5,526 nucleotides of DNA from Halobacteria archaeon (GCA_013041945.1 JABDRC010000318.1:1-5526); one strand, 5' to 3'. Counted from the stretch's first letter, positions 1-5,425 are shown. Notes: generated by a model not told the origin, from the letters alone. A program made the numbers and translations.

Positions 1-207
1 CAGGGCGGCCTGTACGCGCCTGTGAAAATCGGGATCGACCCGCTCGGGCAGGCTGTCTTTCAGCGCATCGCTGACCAGCTGATAACGCGCGAATTGCCTG
101 CGCAGCGATTCGTCCCTGGCCAGTTGCCGCAGCAGCAGTGCCTGCTCGGCTGCATCGAGTTCATCGTCGACCAGCGCCGAGATCTGTTCGTTGAGTGTGT
201 CTTTCAT
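1..207 (-). CDS. rseA: Sigma-E factor negative regulatory protein RseA, N-terminal part (cut by window edge)
   Basis: This is the first 69 codons of a gene that continues past base 1. It starts at the ATG at 207-205 and reads MKDTLNEQISALVDDELDAA, then an acidic and arginine-rich helical stretch with QLARDESLRRQFARYQLVSD and a PERVDPDF segment. That is the layout of the cytoplasmic anti-sigma domain of the RseA/MucA family, which binds RpoE and holds it inactive at the inner membrane until regulated proteolysis releases it. The transmembrane and periplasmic parts expected in the family lie outside the window. It begins 18 bases after the rpoE stop on the same strand, so the two are almost certainly co-transcribed. 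The Shine-Dalgarno sequence is weak (GACGGG about 8 bases upstream), so translation may depend partly on coupling to rpoE. Position and family motifs both support the call; the cut prevents a length check. Confidence 0.88.
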   Translation of the reverse strand, partial: MKDTLNEQISALVDDELDAAEQALLLRQLARDESLRRQFARYQLVSDALKDSLPERVDPDFHRRVQAAL

Positions 208-225
208 CGTGTCGTGCCCGTCAAG

Positions 226-801
226 TCAATCAAGTAATGGTTTCAATTTTCCGTCGATCGCATCACGTGCCCGGAATATCCTCGATCTTACCGTACCGAT
301 CGGGCAGTCCATGGCCTGTGCGATCTCCTCGTAGCTCATCCCCTCGAGCTCCCGCAGCGTAATGGCCGTGCGCAAATCATCCGGCAGGCTCTCTATCGCG
401 CCGGCAATGGTTTTTTTTATTTCATCCCTCAACAACATGCGTTCCGGCGTTGCATACTCTTTGAGACCCATGGCGCCATCATATTGTTCCGCCTCGACGG
501 CGTCGATATCTGACCGCGGTGGCCGCCTGCTGCTCGCGACCAGGTGATTCTTGGCCGTGTTGATGGCGATTCGGTAGATCCAGGTATAAAACGCACTGTC
601 TCCCCTGAAACGGCCAAGTGCCTTGTAGGCCTTGATGAAGGCCTCCTGGGCGATGTCCATGGCCTCGTCCTGGTCATGCACATAACGGTATGCTAACTGT
701 ATGATCTTGCTCTGGTATTTCTGGACGAGCACATCGAATGCCGTTTTGTCACCGCCCTGTACCCGCTCCACCAGTGCCTGATCTATGCTTCTTTCGCCCA
801 T
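226..801 (-). CDS. rpoE: RNA polymerase sigma-E factor (ECF sigma factor RpoE)
   Basis: A 191-residue extracytoplasmic-function sigma factor, the same length as E. coli RpoE and closely similar along its whole length. It directs RNA polymerase to envelope-stress promoters. Region 2 covers about residues 8-90, with DIAQEAFIKAYKAL at 49-62 and the highly conserved FRGDSAFYTWIYRIAINTAK at 65-84. A linker follows at about 91-135. Region 4 holds LPDDLRTAITLRELEG at 139-154 and the helix-turn-helix SYEEIAQAMDCPIGTVRSR at 156-174, which reads the -35 element. The ATG at 801-799 has a good Shine-Dalgarno sequence, GGGAG, 9 bases upstream. It is followed by rseA and is divergent from nadB. A sigma-E-like promoter upstream suggests autoregulation. 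Two oddities are a hairpin at the start codon and an A8 run within codons 128-131; both are listed separately. Confidence 0.97.
   Translation of the reverse strand: MGERSIDQALVERVQGGDKTAFDVLVQKYQSKIIQLAYRYVHDQDEAMDIAQEAFIKAYKALGRFRGDSAFYTWIYRIAINTAKNHLVASSRRPPRSDIDAVEAEQYDGAMGLKEYATPERMLLRDEIKKTIAGAIESLPDDLRTAITLRELEGMSYEEIAQAMDCPIGTVRSRIFRARDAIDGKLKPLLD
381..430 (-). other. Possible slippery frameshift signal inside rpoE (dnaX-like layout)
   Basis: On the coding strand, codons 128-131 read ATA AAA AAA ACC, giving the in-frame heptamer A AAA AAA at 418-412. A Shine-Dalgarno-like GAGGG lies at 430-426, 7 bases upstream. A potential hairpin begins 7 bases downstream, with CCGGC at 404-400 pairing with GCCGG at 385-381. 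A -1 shift would add 11 residues and stop at the TGA at 379-377, yielding about 141 residues with region 2 but no region 4. The layout resembles the dnaX signal, but the stem is short, the upstream spacing is shorter than in dnaX, and KK codons can produce such runs by chance. The sequence features are observed; frameshifting is hypothetical. Confidence 0.25.
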
Positions 802-826
802 CCGGGCTGTCTCCCGTCAACCCGGA
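801..826 (-). promoter_or_regulatory. Hairpin at the rpoE translation start with the ribosome binding site in its loop
   Basis: The coding strand just upstream of rpoE contains TCCGGG (826-821) and CCCGGA (806-801), perfectly complementary and separated by 14 bases. The six-pair stem has five GC pairs, and its last pair uses the A of the ATG. The loop contains the Shine-Dalgarno sequence GGGAG at 815-811. If transcription starts near 830 from the predicted sigma-E promoter, this hairpin makes up nearly all of the leader. It could influence initiation by constraining the start codon or by displaying the binding site. The pairing is read directly from sequence; a regulatory role is inference. 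Confidence 0.4.
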
Positions 827-836
827 ACTGCACCCG

Positions 837-863
837 ATAGACAGTGTGCACCGGGGATAGTTC
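837..863 (-). promoter_or_regulatory. Candidate sigma-E-dependent autoregulatory promoter of rpoE
   Basis: On the minus strand GAACTA (863-858) is followed after exactly 16 bases by TCTAT (841-837). The sigma-E consensus is GGAACTT and a TCTGA-like -10 element with the same spacing, so 5 of 6 bases of the GAACTT core and most of the -10 match. The expected start point, near 830, gives a leader of about 29 bases ending in the rpoE ribosome binding site. RpoE genes are known to be autoregulated from promoters of this class, and the position here is right. No convincing sigma-70 promoter for rpoE was found in the same gap. Confidence 0.6.
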
Positions 864-938
864 GCGTTATGGTATGGAAATCAGCTATTTCACCCGGATG
901 GCAATACTGCCCGCCGTGGTGAACCCTGCCAGGTGACT

Positions 939-2588
939 ATGGTAACGACAAACCGATTCGATGTCCTGATCATTGGCAGCGGCGCCGCCGGGCTGAGCCT
1001 GGCCCTGCGCCTGCCGGATCACGTCAGGATCGCCATATTGTCGAAGAGCAGCCTGGAAGAAGGCAGCACGCTGTATGCCCAGGGCGGAATTTCGGCGGTG
1101 ACCGACCCGCAGGACACCTTCGAATCGCATATTGCAGACACCCTCGATGCCGGCGCCGGGCTGAACAAGCCGGAAGCGGTACGCTTTACCATCGAACATG
1201 CGCCGGCCGCCATCGACTGGCTGGTCAACCTGGGCGTGCCGTTTACCCGCCACAACCAAACGGGCGATCAGGACAGGTTTCACCTGACCCGGGAAGGCGG
1301 ACATTCGACCCGCCGGGTACTGCACGCGGCGGATGCCACCGGGCGCGCCATGGAAACCACGCTGGCCGGCGAGGCGCGCAGGCGCGACAACATTACGCTG
1401 CTCGAACACCACATCGCCATCGACCTGATCACGGCCGGCAAGCTGGGCCTGGCCGACAATCGATCTCTCGGTGCCTACGTGCTCGATCGCACGCGCAAGC
1501 AGGTCAGCGCCATTCCGGCACGCACCGTGGTGCTGGCCACGGGCGGGGCCAGCAAGGTCTATCTCTACACCAGCAACCCGGACACCTCGAGCGGCGACGG
1601 TATTGCCATGGCCTGGCGCGCCGGCTGCCGGGTCGCCAATATGGAGTTCAACCAGTTTCACCCGACCTGCCTGTACCACCCGCAGGCCAAGTCCTTCCTG
1701 GTCACGGAAGCGGTGCGCGGAGAAGGCGGTCAACTGCGGCTGCCGGACGGCAGTACCTTCATGGAACGTTTCGACGAACGCGGCAACCTCGCGCCGCGTG
1801 ATATCGTCGCGCGCGCAATCGACCACGAAATGAAGCGCCTGGGTGCCGAATACGTGCTGCTCGATATCAGCCACAGGCCCGCGCCGTTCATCAGGGAACA
1901 CTTCCCGAATGTCTACGCGCGCTGCCGCGAGCTGGGCTATGACATGACACTGGAACCCATCCCGGTCGTACCGGCCGCACACTACACCTGTGGCGGCGTC
2001 ATTACAGACATGTACGGACGTACCGATCTGGACGGCCTGTACGCCATCGGTGAAGTCGCCTGTACCGGCATGCACGGCGCCAACCGCATGGCCAGCAATT
2101 CACTGCTGGAATGCCTGGTGTTCGGTACCGCGGCCGCCGAACATATCGGCAGCACGCTGACTGATATTTCCGAACCACCGGCATTGCCCGACTGGGATGA
2201 ATCGCGCGTCAGGGACTCCGACGAGGAAGTGGTGGTCAGTCACAACTGGGACGAGCTGCGCCGCTGCATGTGGAACTACGTGGGTATCGTCAGGACAGAC
2301 AAGCGGCTGGCACGCGCCTGGCGGCGGGTCGACCTGCTGCAACAGGAAATCCAGGAGTACTACAGCAATTTCACGGTCTCCAGCGACCTGCTCGAGCTGC
2401 GCAACCTGGCGCAGGTTGCCGCGCTGATCATTCGCTCGGCGCAGCTGCGCAAGGAAAGCCGCGGCCTGCATTACACACTGGATTACCCGGAAGCGGACAC
2501 CACGCGCCCGCCGGAAGACACCGTGCTGAAGCCACCGGCCGCCGGCGATACTGACCTGGAGAACGACCGGCAAAGGGCCGCTAACTGA
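939..2588 (+). CDS. nadB: L-aspartate oxidase NadB
   Basis: A 549-residue flavoprotein that oxidises L-aspartate to iminoaspartate, the first step of de novo NAD synthesis, using oxygen or fumarate as acceptor. NadA, which uses the product, is not in the window. The N-terminal FAD-binding motif is DVLIIGSGAAGLSLAL with GxGxxG at residues 13-18, followed by EGSTLYAQGGISAV. Family active-site residues are present: E119 in HLTREGGHS, H241 in NQFHPT, T256, R287 in LAPRDIVARAID, H348 in PAAHYTCGG and R383 in HGANRMASNSLLE. The C-terminal helical domain ends in RKESRGLHYTLDYPE, followed by about 31 extra low-complexity residues. The ATG at 939 is chosen because AGG lies 5 bases upstream; an in-frame GTG at 933 is possible but lacks a binding site. 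It is divergent from rpoE, as in E. coli, and its end overlaps the convergent acylphosphatase gene by 8 bases. Confidence 0.95.
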   Translation: MVTTNRFDVLIIGSGAAGLSLALRLPDHVRIAILSKSSLEEGSTLYAQGGISAVTDPQDTFESHIADTLDAGAGLNKPEAVRFTIEHAPAAIDWLVNLGVPFTRHNQTGDQDRFHLTREGGHSTRRVLHAADATGRAMETTLAGEARRRDNITLLEHHIAIDLITAGKLGLADNRSLGAYVLDRTRKQVSAIPARTVVLATGGASKVYLYTSNPDTSSGDGIAMAWRAGCRVANMEFNQFHPTCLYHPQAKSFLVTEAVRGEGGQLRLPDGSTFMERFDERGNLAPRDIVARAIDHEMKRLGAEYVLLDISHRPAPFIREHFPNVYARCRELGYDMTLEPIPVVPAAHYTCGGVITDMYGRTDLDGLYAIGEVACTGMHGANRMASNSLLECLVFGTAAAEHIGSTLTDISEPPALPDWDESRVRDSDEEVVVSHNWDELRRCMWNYVGIVRTDKRLARAWRRVDLLQQEIQEYYSNFTVSSDLLELRNLAQVAALIIRSAQLRKESRGLHYTLDYPEADTTRPPEDTVLKPPAAGDTDLENDRQRAAN

Positions 2589-2847
2589 TCGCGAAGGCCG
2601 CGTACGACTCCCCGACCAGGTCTTCGCAGACACAGGTGTCGACCTGCGCCTGCGGCGGTCCCGACCGCAGCCAGGTACACAGATCGGCGACACGCTCGTG
2701 CGTGCCGCAGACGACGACCTCGACGCGTCCGTCCGGCAGGTTACGTGCATAACCGGTTACGCCCAGTCGTTGCGCCTGTTCAAGCGTCGATGCCCGGAAG
2801 AACACGCCCTGCACCAGGCCGGACACCAGGCAGCGCTTGCAGATCAT
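2581..2847 (-). CDS. acyP: Acylphosphatase
   Basis: An 88-residue protein of typical acylphosphatase length, expected to hydrolyse carboxyl-phosphate bonds of small acyl phosphates in the cytosol. Both family signatures are complete. VSGLVQGVFFR at residues 8-18 contains the phosphate-binding loop and catalytic R18. GYARNLPDGRVEVVVCG at 32-48 contains catalytic N36. It is cysteine-rich for its size (C3, C6, C47, C57, C72, C74). C3 and C47 align with the two cysteines that form a disulfide in the E. coli enzyme. The ATG at 2847-2845 lies 15 bases after the stop of the TlpA-like gene, and its likely ribosome binding site AAGGG overlaps that stop codon, so the two are probably co-transcribed. 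The 3' end overlaps the end of nadB on the other strand by 8 bases. The physiological substrate in bacteria is unsettled. Confidence 0.92.
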   Translation of the reverse strand: MICKRCLVSGLVQGVFFRASTLEQAQRLGVTGYARNLPDGRVEVVVCGTHERVADLCTWLRSGPPQAQVDTCVCEDLVGESYAAFAIS

Positions 2848-2862
2848 GATGTGGCAGCGCCC

Positions 2863-3336
2863 TTACTGCTTCGCTACCTGTGCCTGTTTACGGGCGATGT
2901 ATTGCTCGATATCCTCGCGCGTGACCGGGCCTTCCTGGCGCGCCACGGCCTCGCCCTGCGGCGAGATAATGTAGGTGGTCGGCAGCCCGAGTACCGGGCC
3001 GAGCGGCGTTACCGGCACCGGTTCCATACGCAGGATCGGGTAACTGATCATGTGGGACTCGACGAATTCCCGCAGGTATTCATCGTTGACTTCCTCATGG
3101 TCAATGCCCAGCACCACGAGCGTGTCAGTGTTGTTATCGTGCAGGTCAACCAGGCCCGGTATCTCTTCAAGGCACGGCGGACACCAGGTGGCCCAGTAAT
3201 TGACGATCACCCACTTGCCGCGAAAATCCGACAGGGACACCTGCTTGCCGTCCAGGTCCGGCAGGGTGAAGTCCACCGTATCGGCGGCATTCGTAGCAGC
3301 GGCAAACAGGGCCACCAGAAAAATCAGATAACGCAT
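2863..3336 (-). CDS. Secreted TlpA/ResA-like thioredoxin-fold thiol-disulfide protein
   Basis: A 157-residue protein of the TlpA/ResA/AhpC-TSA branch of the thioredoxin superfamily. Residues 1 to about 18 form a Sec-type signal peptide: arginine at position 2, a hydrophobic core LIFLVALFAAA, and cleavage probably after TNA or NAA. No lipobox cysteine is seen, so it should be soluble in the periplasm or membrane-held by an uncleaved signal. The mature part has DFTLPDLDGKQVSLSDFRGK at 22-41, then VNYWATWCPPC with the redox pair C52 and C55, and the cis-proline P119 in GLPTTYII. Family members reduce or oxidise disulfides of exported proteins, for example in cytochrome c maturation; the partner here is unknown. 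The ATG at 3336-3334 has GGGAG 7 bases upstream. A perfect TATAAT lies upstream and acylphosphatase follows after 15 bases. Confidence 0.9.
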   Translation of the reverse strand: MRYLIFLVALFAAATNAADTVDFTLPDLDGKQVSLSDFRGKWVIVNYWATWCPPCLEEIPGLVDLHDNNTDTLVVLGIDHEEVNDEYLREFVESHMISYPILRMEPVPVTPLGPVLGLPTTYIISPQGEAVARQEGPVTREDIEQYIARKQAQVAKQ

Positions 3337-3371
3337 TGATCAACTCCCGAACTTCGTAATTTCATTATTCG

Positions 3372-3412
3372 ACCGCCGGGATTATACCCTGTCGGCCCCA
3401 ATGGCGGTTTTT
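3372..3412 (+). repeat. Inverted repeat with trailing T-run in the intergenic gap (weak terminator or operator candidate)
   Basis: ACCGCC at 3372-3377 and GGCGGT at 3403-3408 are perfect complements, separated by 25 bases that include a smaller GGG/CCC pairing (3378-3380 with 3387-3389). A run of five T bases ends at 3412. Read on the plus strand this looks like a long-loop intrinsic terminator that could stop transcripts running past nadB before the fumarase gene. Alternatively the arms flank the -10 element of the leftward promoter and could be a protein-binding site. The loop is long for an efficient terminator, so confidence is low. Confidence 0.25.
3381..3386 (-). promoter_or_regulatory. 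-10 element of the promoter for the TlpA-like/acylphosphatase unit
   Basis: The minus strand carries a perfect TATAAT hexamer within GGGTATAATCCC, about 45 bases upstream of the ATG at 3336. The start point would be near 3374, giving a leader of about 38 bases that ends in a good Shine-Dalgarno sequence. No recognisable -35 hexamer lies 16-18 bases upstream, and the extended -10 TG is absent, so the promoter may need an activator. Confidence 0.5.
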
Positions 3413-3442
3413 GTACATCACGCTCCATGAACCCGCTACAAT
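3412..3442 (+). promoter_or_regulatory. Weak sigma-70 promoter candidate for the fumarase gene
   Basis: TACAAT at 3437-3442 matches 5 of 6 bases of the -10 consensus. The best upstream partner is TGTACA at 3412-3417, matching 4 of 6 bases of TTGACA but at a 19-base spacing. The start point would be near 3449, leaving a leader of about 35 bases. It is the only plausible pair in the gap for the rightward genes. Confidence 0.3.
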
Positions 3443-3483
3443 TGTGACTGACGAACGGCAACGAGGTTCCTTGGTAATCCTGC

Positions 3484-5007
3484 ATGAGTACCATTACAGA
3501 ACAGGACTTTATCGACAGTATCGGTGATGCGCTGCAGTACATCTCCTGCTATCACCCGCCGGACTTCATCAGGGCCATGACCGCGGCCTGGCAGCGTGAG
3601 GAATCCCCCGCCGCGAAGGATGCCATGGCGCAGATACTGATCAACTCGCGCATGTGTGCCGAGGGACATCGCCCGATCTGCCAGGACACCGGGATCGTCA
3701 ACGTGTTTCTCAAGATCGGCATGAACGTCCACTGGGATACCGCGCGCAGCATCGATGACATGGTCAACGCGGCCGTCAGCCGGGCGTACAGGGACCCGGA
3801 CAATCCCCTGCGCGGATCGATCGTCAGCGACCCGGCCGGCGAGCGCCGCAACACCGGCGACAACACCCCGGCCGTCATCCACAAGGATGTGGTGCCGGGC
3901 GATACGGTCGAGGTGACGGTCGCAGCGAAGGGCGGCGGCTCGGAAAACAAATCCCGTTTCGCCATCCTCAACCCGAGCGACGACATCGTCGCCTGGGTGC
4001 TGGAACAGGTACCCTCCATGGGTGCCGGCTGGTGCCCGCCGGGCATCCTCGGCATCGGCATCGGCGGCACCGCCGAGAAGGCGATGCTGCTGGCCAAGGA
4101 GGCCATCCTCGAGCCGGTCACTATCCACGAGTTGCAGGCGCGCGGAGCGCAGACCCGCCTGGAGGAACTGCGCCTCGAGATTTTCGACAAGGTGAATGCA
4201 CTGGGCATCGGCGCCCAGGGTCTCGGCGGACTGACCACCGTGCTGGATGTAAAGCTCAGGGACTATCCCACACACGCGGCCTCGAAACCGGTGGCGATGA
4301 TCCCCAACTGCGCCGCCACCCGTCACATTCACTTCACGCTGGATGGCAGCGGGCCGGCACGGCTCGAACCGCCTCGACTGGAAGACTGGCCGTCCATTGC
4401 GCGCGATACCGGCAGCACCAGCCGCCGGGTCAACCTGGATGCACTGCAACGCGCCGACATCCGCGACTGGAAACCCGGCGAGACGCTGCTGCTGAGCGGC
4501 AGGATGCTTACCGGGCGCGACGCCGCCCACAAGCGCATCGTCGACCTGATCGGGCGCGGCGAACCGTTGCCGGGGGGACTGGACTTCACCGGGCGCTTTA
4601 TCTACTACGTTGGACCGGTCGACCCGGTCGGCGGTGAGGTAGTCGGACCCGCCGGACCGACCACCGCAACACGCATGGACAAGTTCACCGACACCTTGCT
4701 GGAGAAAACCGGCCTGCTCGGCATGATCGGCAAGGCGGAGCGCGGCCCGCAGACCATCGAATCCATCGCCCGTCACGGTGCGGTCTACCTGATTGCGACC
4801 GGCGGTGCTGCCTACCTTGTGTCCAAGGCGATACGCGCGGCACGTGTCGTCGCGTTCCCCGAACTGGGCATGGAAGCGGTCTACGAGTTCGAGGTCGAGG
4901 ACATGCCGGTCACCGTGGCCGTGGATACACAGGGCAACTCGATACACACCAGCGGACCCGAAGAGTGGCGCATGCGCATCGGCAAGATACCCGTCGTGAA
5001 GGGCTGA
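3484..5007 (+). CDS. fumA: Class I fumarate hydratase (iron-sulfur fumarase)
   Basis: A 507-residue iron-sulfur fumarase that interconverts fumarate and malate in the TCA cycle. Residues about 1-290 form the alpha domain and about 291-495 the beta domain, fused in one chain; some archaea and thermophiles have these as two subunits. Three conserved cysteines that would hold the [4Fe-4S] cluster are C66 in HRPICQDTG, C184 in GWCPPG and C276 in IPNCAATRH. D68 in the first motif is the likely catalytic aspartate. Other signatures are KGGGSENKS at 149-157, GIGIGGTAEKA at 190-200, LTGRDAAHKR at 342-351, GPTTATRMD at 391-399 and FPELGMEAVYEFEVEDMPV at 458-476. The start is well defined: an in-frame TAA at 3475 precedes the ATG with no other start codon between. 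A proper Shine-Dalgarno sequence is lacking. Class I fumarases are oxygen-sensitive. The ArsC-like gene follows after 14 bases. The fumA symbol marks the class, not orthology to one E. coli paralog. Confidence 0.95.
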   Translation: MSTITEQDFIDSIGDALQYISCYHPPDFIRAMTAAWQREESPAAKDAMAQILINSRMCAEGHRPICQDTGIVNVFLKIGMNVHWDTARSIDDMVNAAVSRAYRDPDNPLRGSIVSDPAGERRNTGDNTPAVIHKDVVPGDTVEVTVAAKGGGSENKSRFAILNPSDDIVAWVLEQVPSMGAGWCPPGILGIGIGGTAEKAMLLAKEAILEPVTIHELQARGAQTRLEELRLEIFDKVNALGIGAQGLGGLTTVLDVKLRDYPTHAASKPVAMIPNCAATRHIHFTLDGSGPARLEPPRLEDWPSIARDTGSTSRRVNLDALQRADIRDWKPGETLLLSGRMLTGRDAAHKRIVDLIGRGEPLPGGLDFTGRFIYYVGPVDPVGGEVVGPAGPTTATRMDKFTDTLLEKTGLLGMIGKAERGPQTIESIARHGAVYLIATGGAAYLVSKAIRAARVVAFPELGMEAVYEFEVEDMPVTVAVDTQGNSIHTSGPEEWRMRIGKIPVVKG

Positions 5008-5021
5008 ACACAGGAGTTTCC

Positions 5022-5375
5022 ATGGCCGGCAACATTACCATCTATCACAACCCGCGCTGCAGCAAGTCGCGGGCGACCCTGGCCCTGCTCGAGCAACAGG
5101 GCAAGCAGGCGGACGTGGTTGAATACCTGAAGACACCCCCCTCTGCCGCAGAACTGGAAGACATCCTGCAGATGCTGGGACTGGAGCCGCGCCAGCTGAT
5201 GCGTACGAAGGAGGCGGAGTACAAGAAAGCCGGACTGGACAGCCCGGACCTCACCCGCGCACAACTGATCGATGCCATGGTGCGATATCCGAAACTGATC
5301 GAGCGCCCGATCGTGATCAAAGGCGGCAAGGCCGTACTCGGCCGCCCGCCGGAGAAGGTACTGGATATACTTTAA
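5022..5375 (+). CDS. arsC: ArsC/YfgD-type arsenate reductase family protein (glutaredoxin-dependent type)
   Basis: A 117-residue thioredoxin-fold protein of the ArsC family, matching the short YfgD-like form (about 119 residues) rather than the 141-residue plasmid ArsC. The catalytic cysteine is C13 in IYHNPRCSKSR. Three arginines that bind the oxyanion in plasmid ArsC have counterparts: R61 in LMRTKEAEYKK, R95 in LIERPIVI and R108 in VLGRPPEKV. The chain ends directly after the conserved EKVLDIL. Family enzymes reduce arsenate to arsenite using glutathione and glutaredoxin. No arsR, arsB or other arsenic genes are visible, so the real substrate is open. The ATG at 5022 has AGGAG at 5012-5016, 5 bases upstream, a much stronger site than that of fumarase. 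It is 14 bases behind the fumarase stop and probably in the same transcript. Confidence 0.9.
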   Translation: MAGNITIYHNPRCSKSRATLALLEQQGKQADVVEYLKTPPSAAELEDILQMLGLEPRQLMRTKEAEYKKAGLDSPDLTRAQLIDAMVRYPKLIERPIVIKGGKAVLGRPPEKVLDIL

Positions 5376-5383
5376 AATATTGC

Positions 5384-5401
5384 CACAGAGAACACAGAGA
5401 A
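5384..5401. repeat. Perfect tandem duplication of a 9-mer after the ArsC-like gene
   Basis: CACAGAGAA occurs twice head to tail at 5384-5392 and 5393-5401, starting 8 bases after the stop codon, and is followed by an AT-rich stretch. Motifs of the CACAGAGAACACAGAG kind recur in intergenic DNA of many proteobacteria, which suggests a dispersed repeat; that is recollection and untested here. Confidence 0.5.
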
Positions 5402-5425
5402 TAATAATGCACTAAAAGATATAAT

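Noticed and set aside
22..237. Plus-strand open frame opposite rseA (71 codons)
   Set aside because: The minus strand encodes a clear RseA N-terminus in the expected operon position; the plus-strand product has no recognisable features.
824..850. GGAACTG on the plus strand as a sigma-E promoter for nadB
   Set aside because: No matching -10 element lies at the right distance (TGTGC is found instead).
845..873. TGTGCA and TATGGT as a sigma-70 promoter for nadB
   Set aside because: Spacing is 17, but the -35 matches only 3 of 6 bases and the -10 is imperfect; not strong enough to list.
885..2075. Long open frame on the minus strand opposite nadB (396 codons)
   Set aside because: It lies antisense to an unmistakable NadB, its translation shows no family motifs, and such frames are common opposite GC-rich genes.
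3349..3375. Perfect GAACTT on the plus strand upstream of the fumarase gene, a possible sigma-E promoter
   Set aside because: At the required 15-16 base spacing the sequence is GACCG or CGACC, not a TCTGA-like -10 element.
3436..4947. Long open frame on the minus strand opposite the fumarase gene (503 codons)
   Set aside because: The plus-strand frame is a full-length class I fumarase. The antisense translation is rich in R, G, V and D with no recognisable domain, as expected from codon bias.
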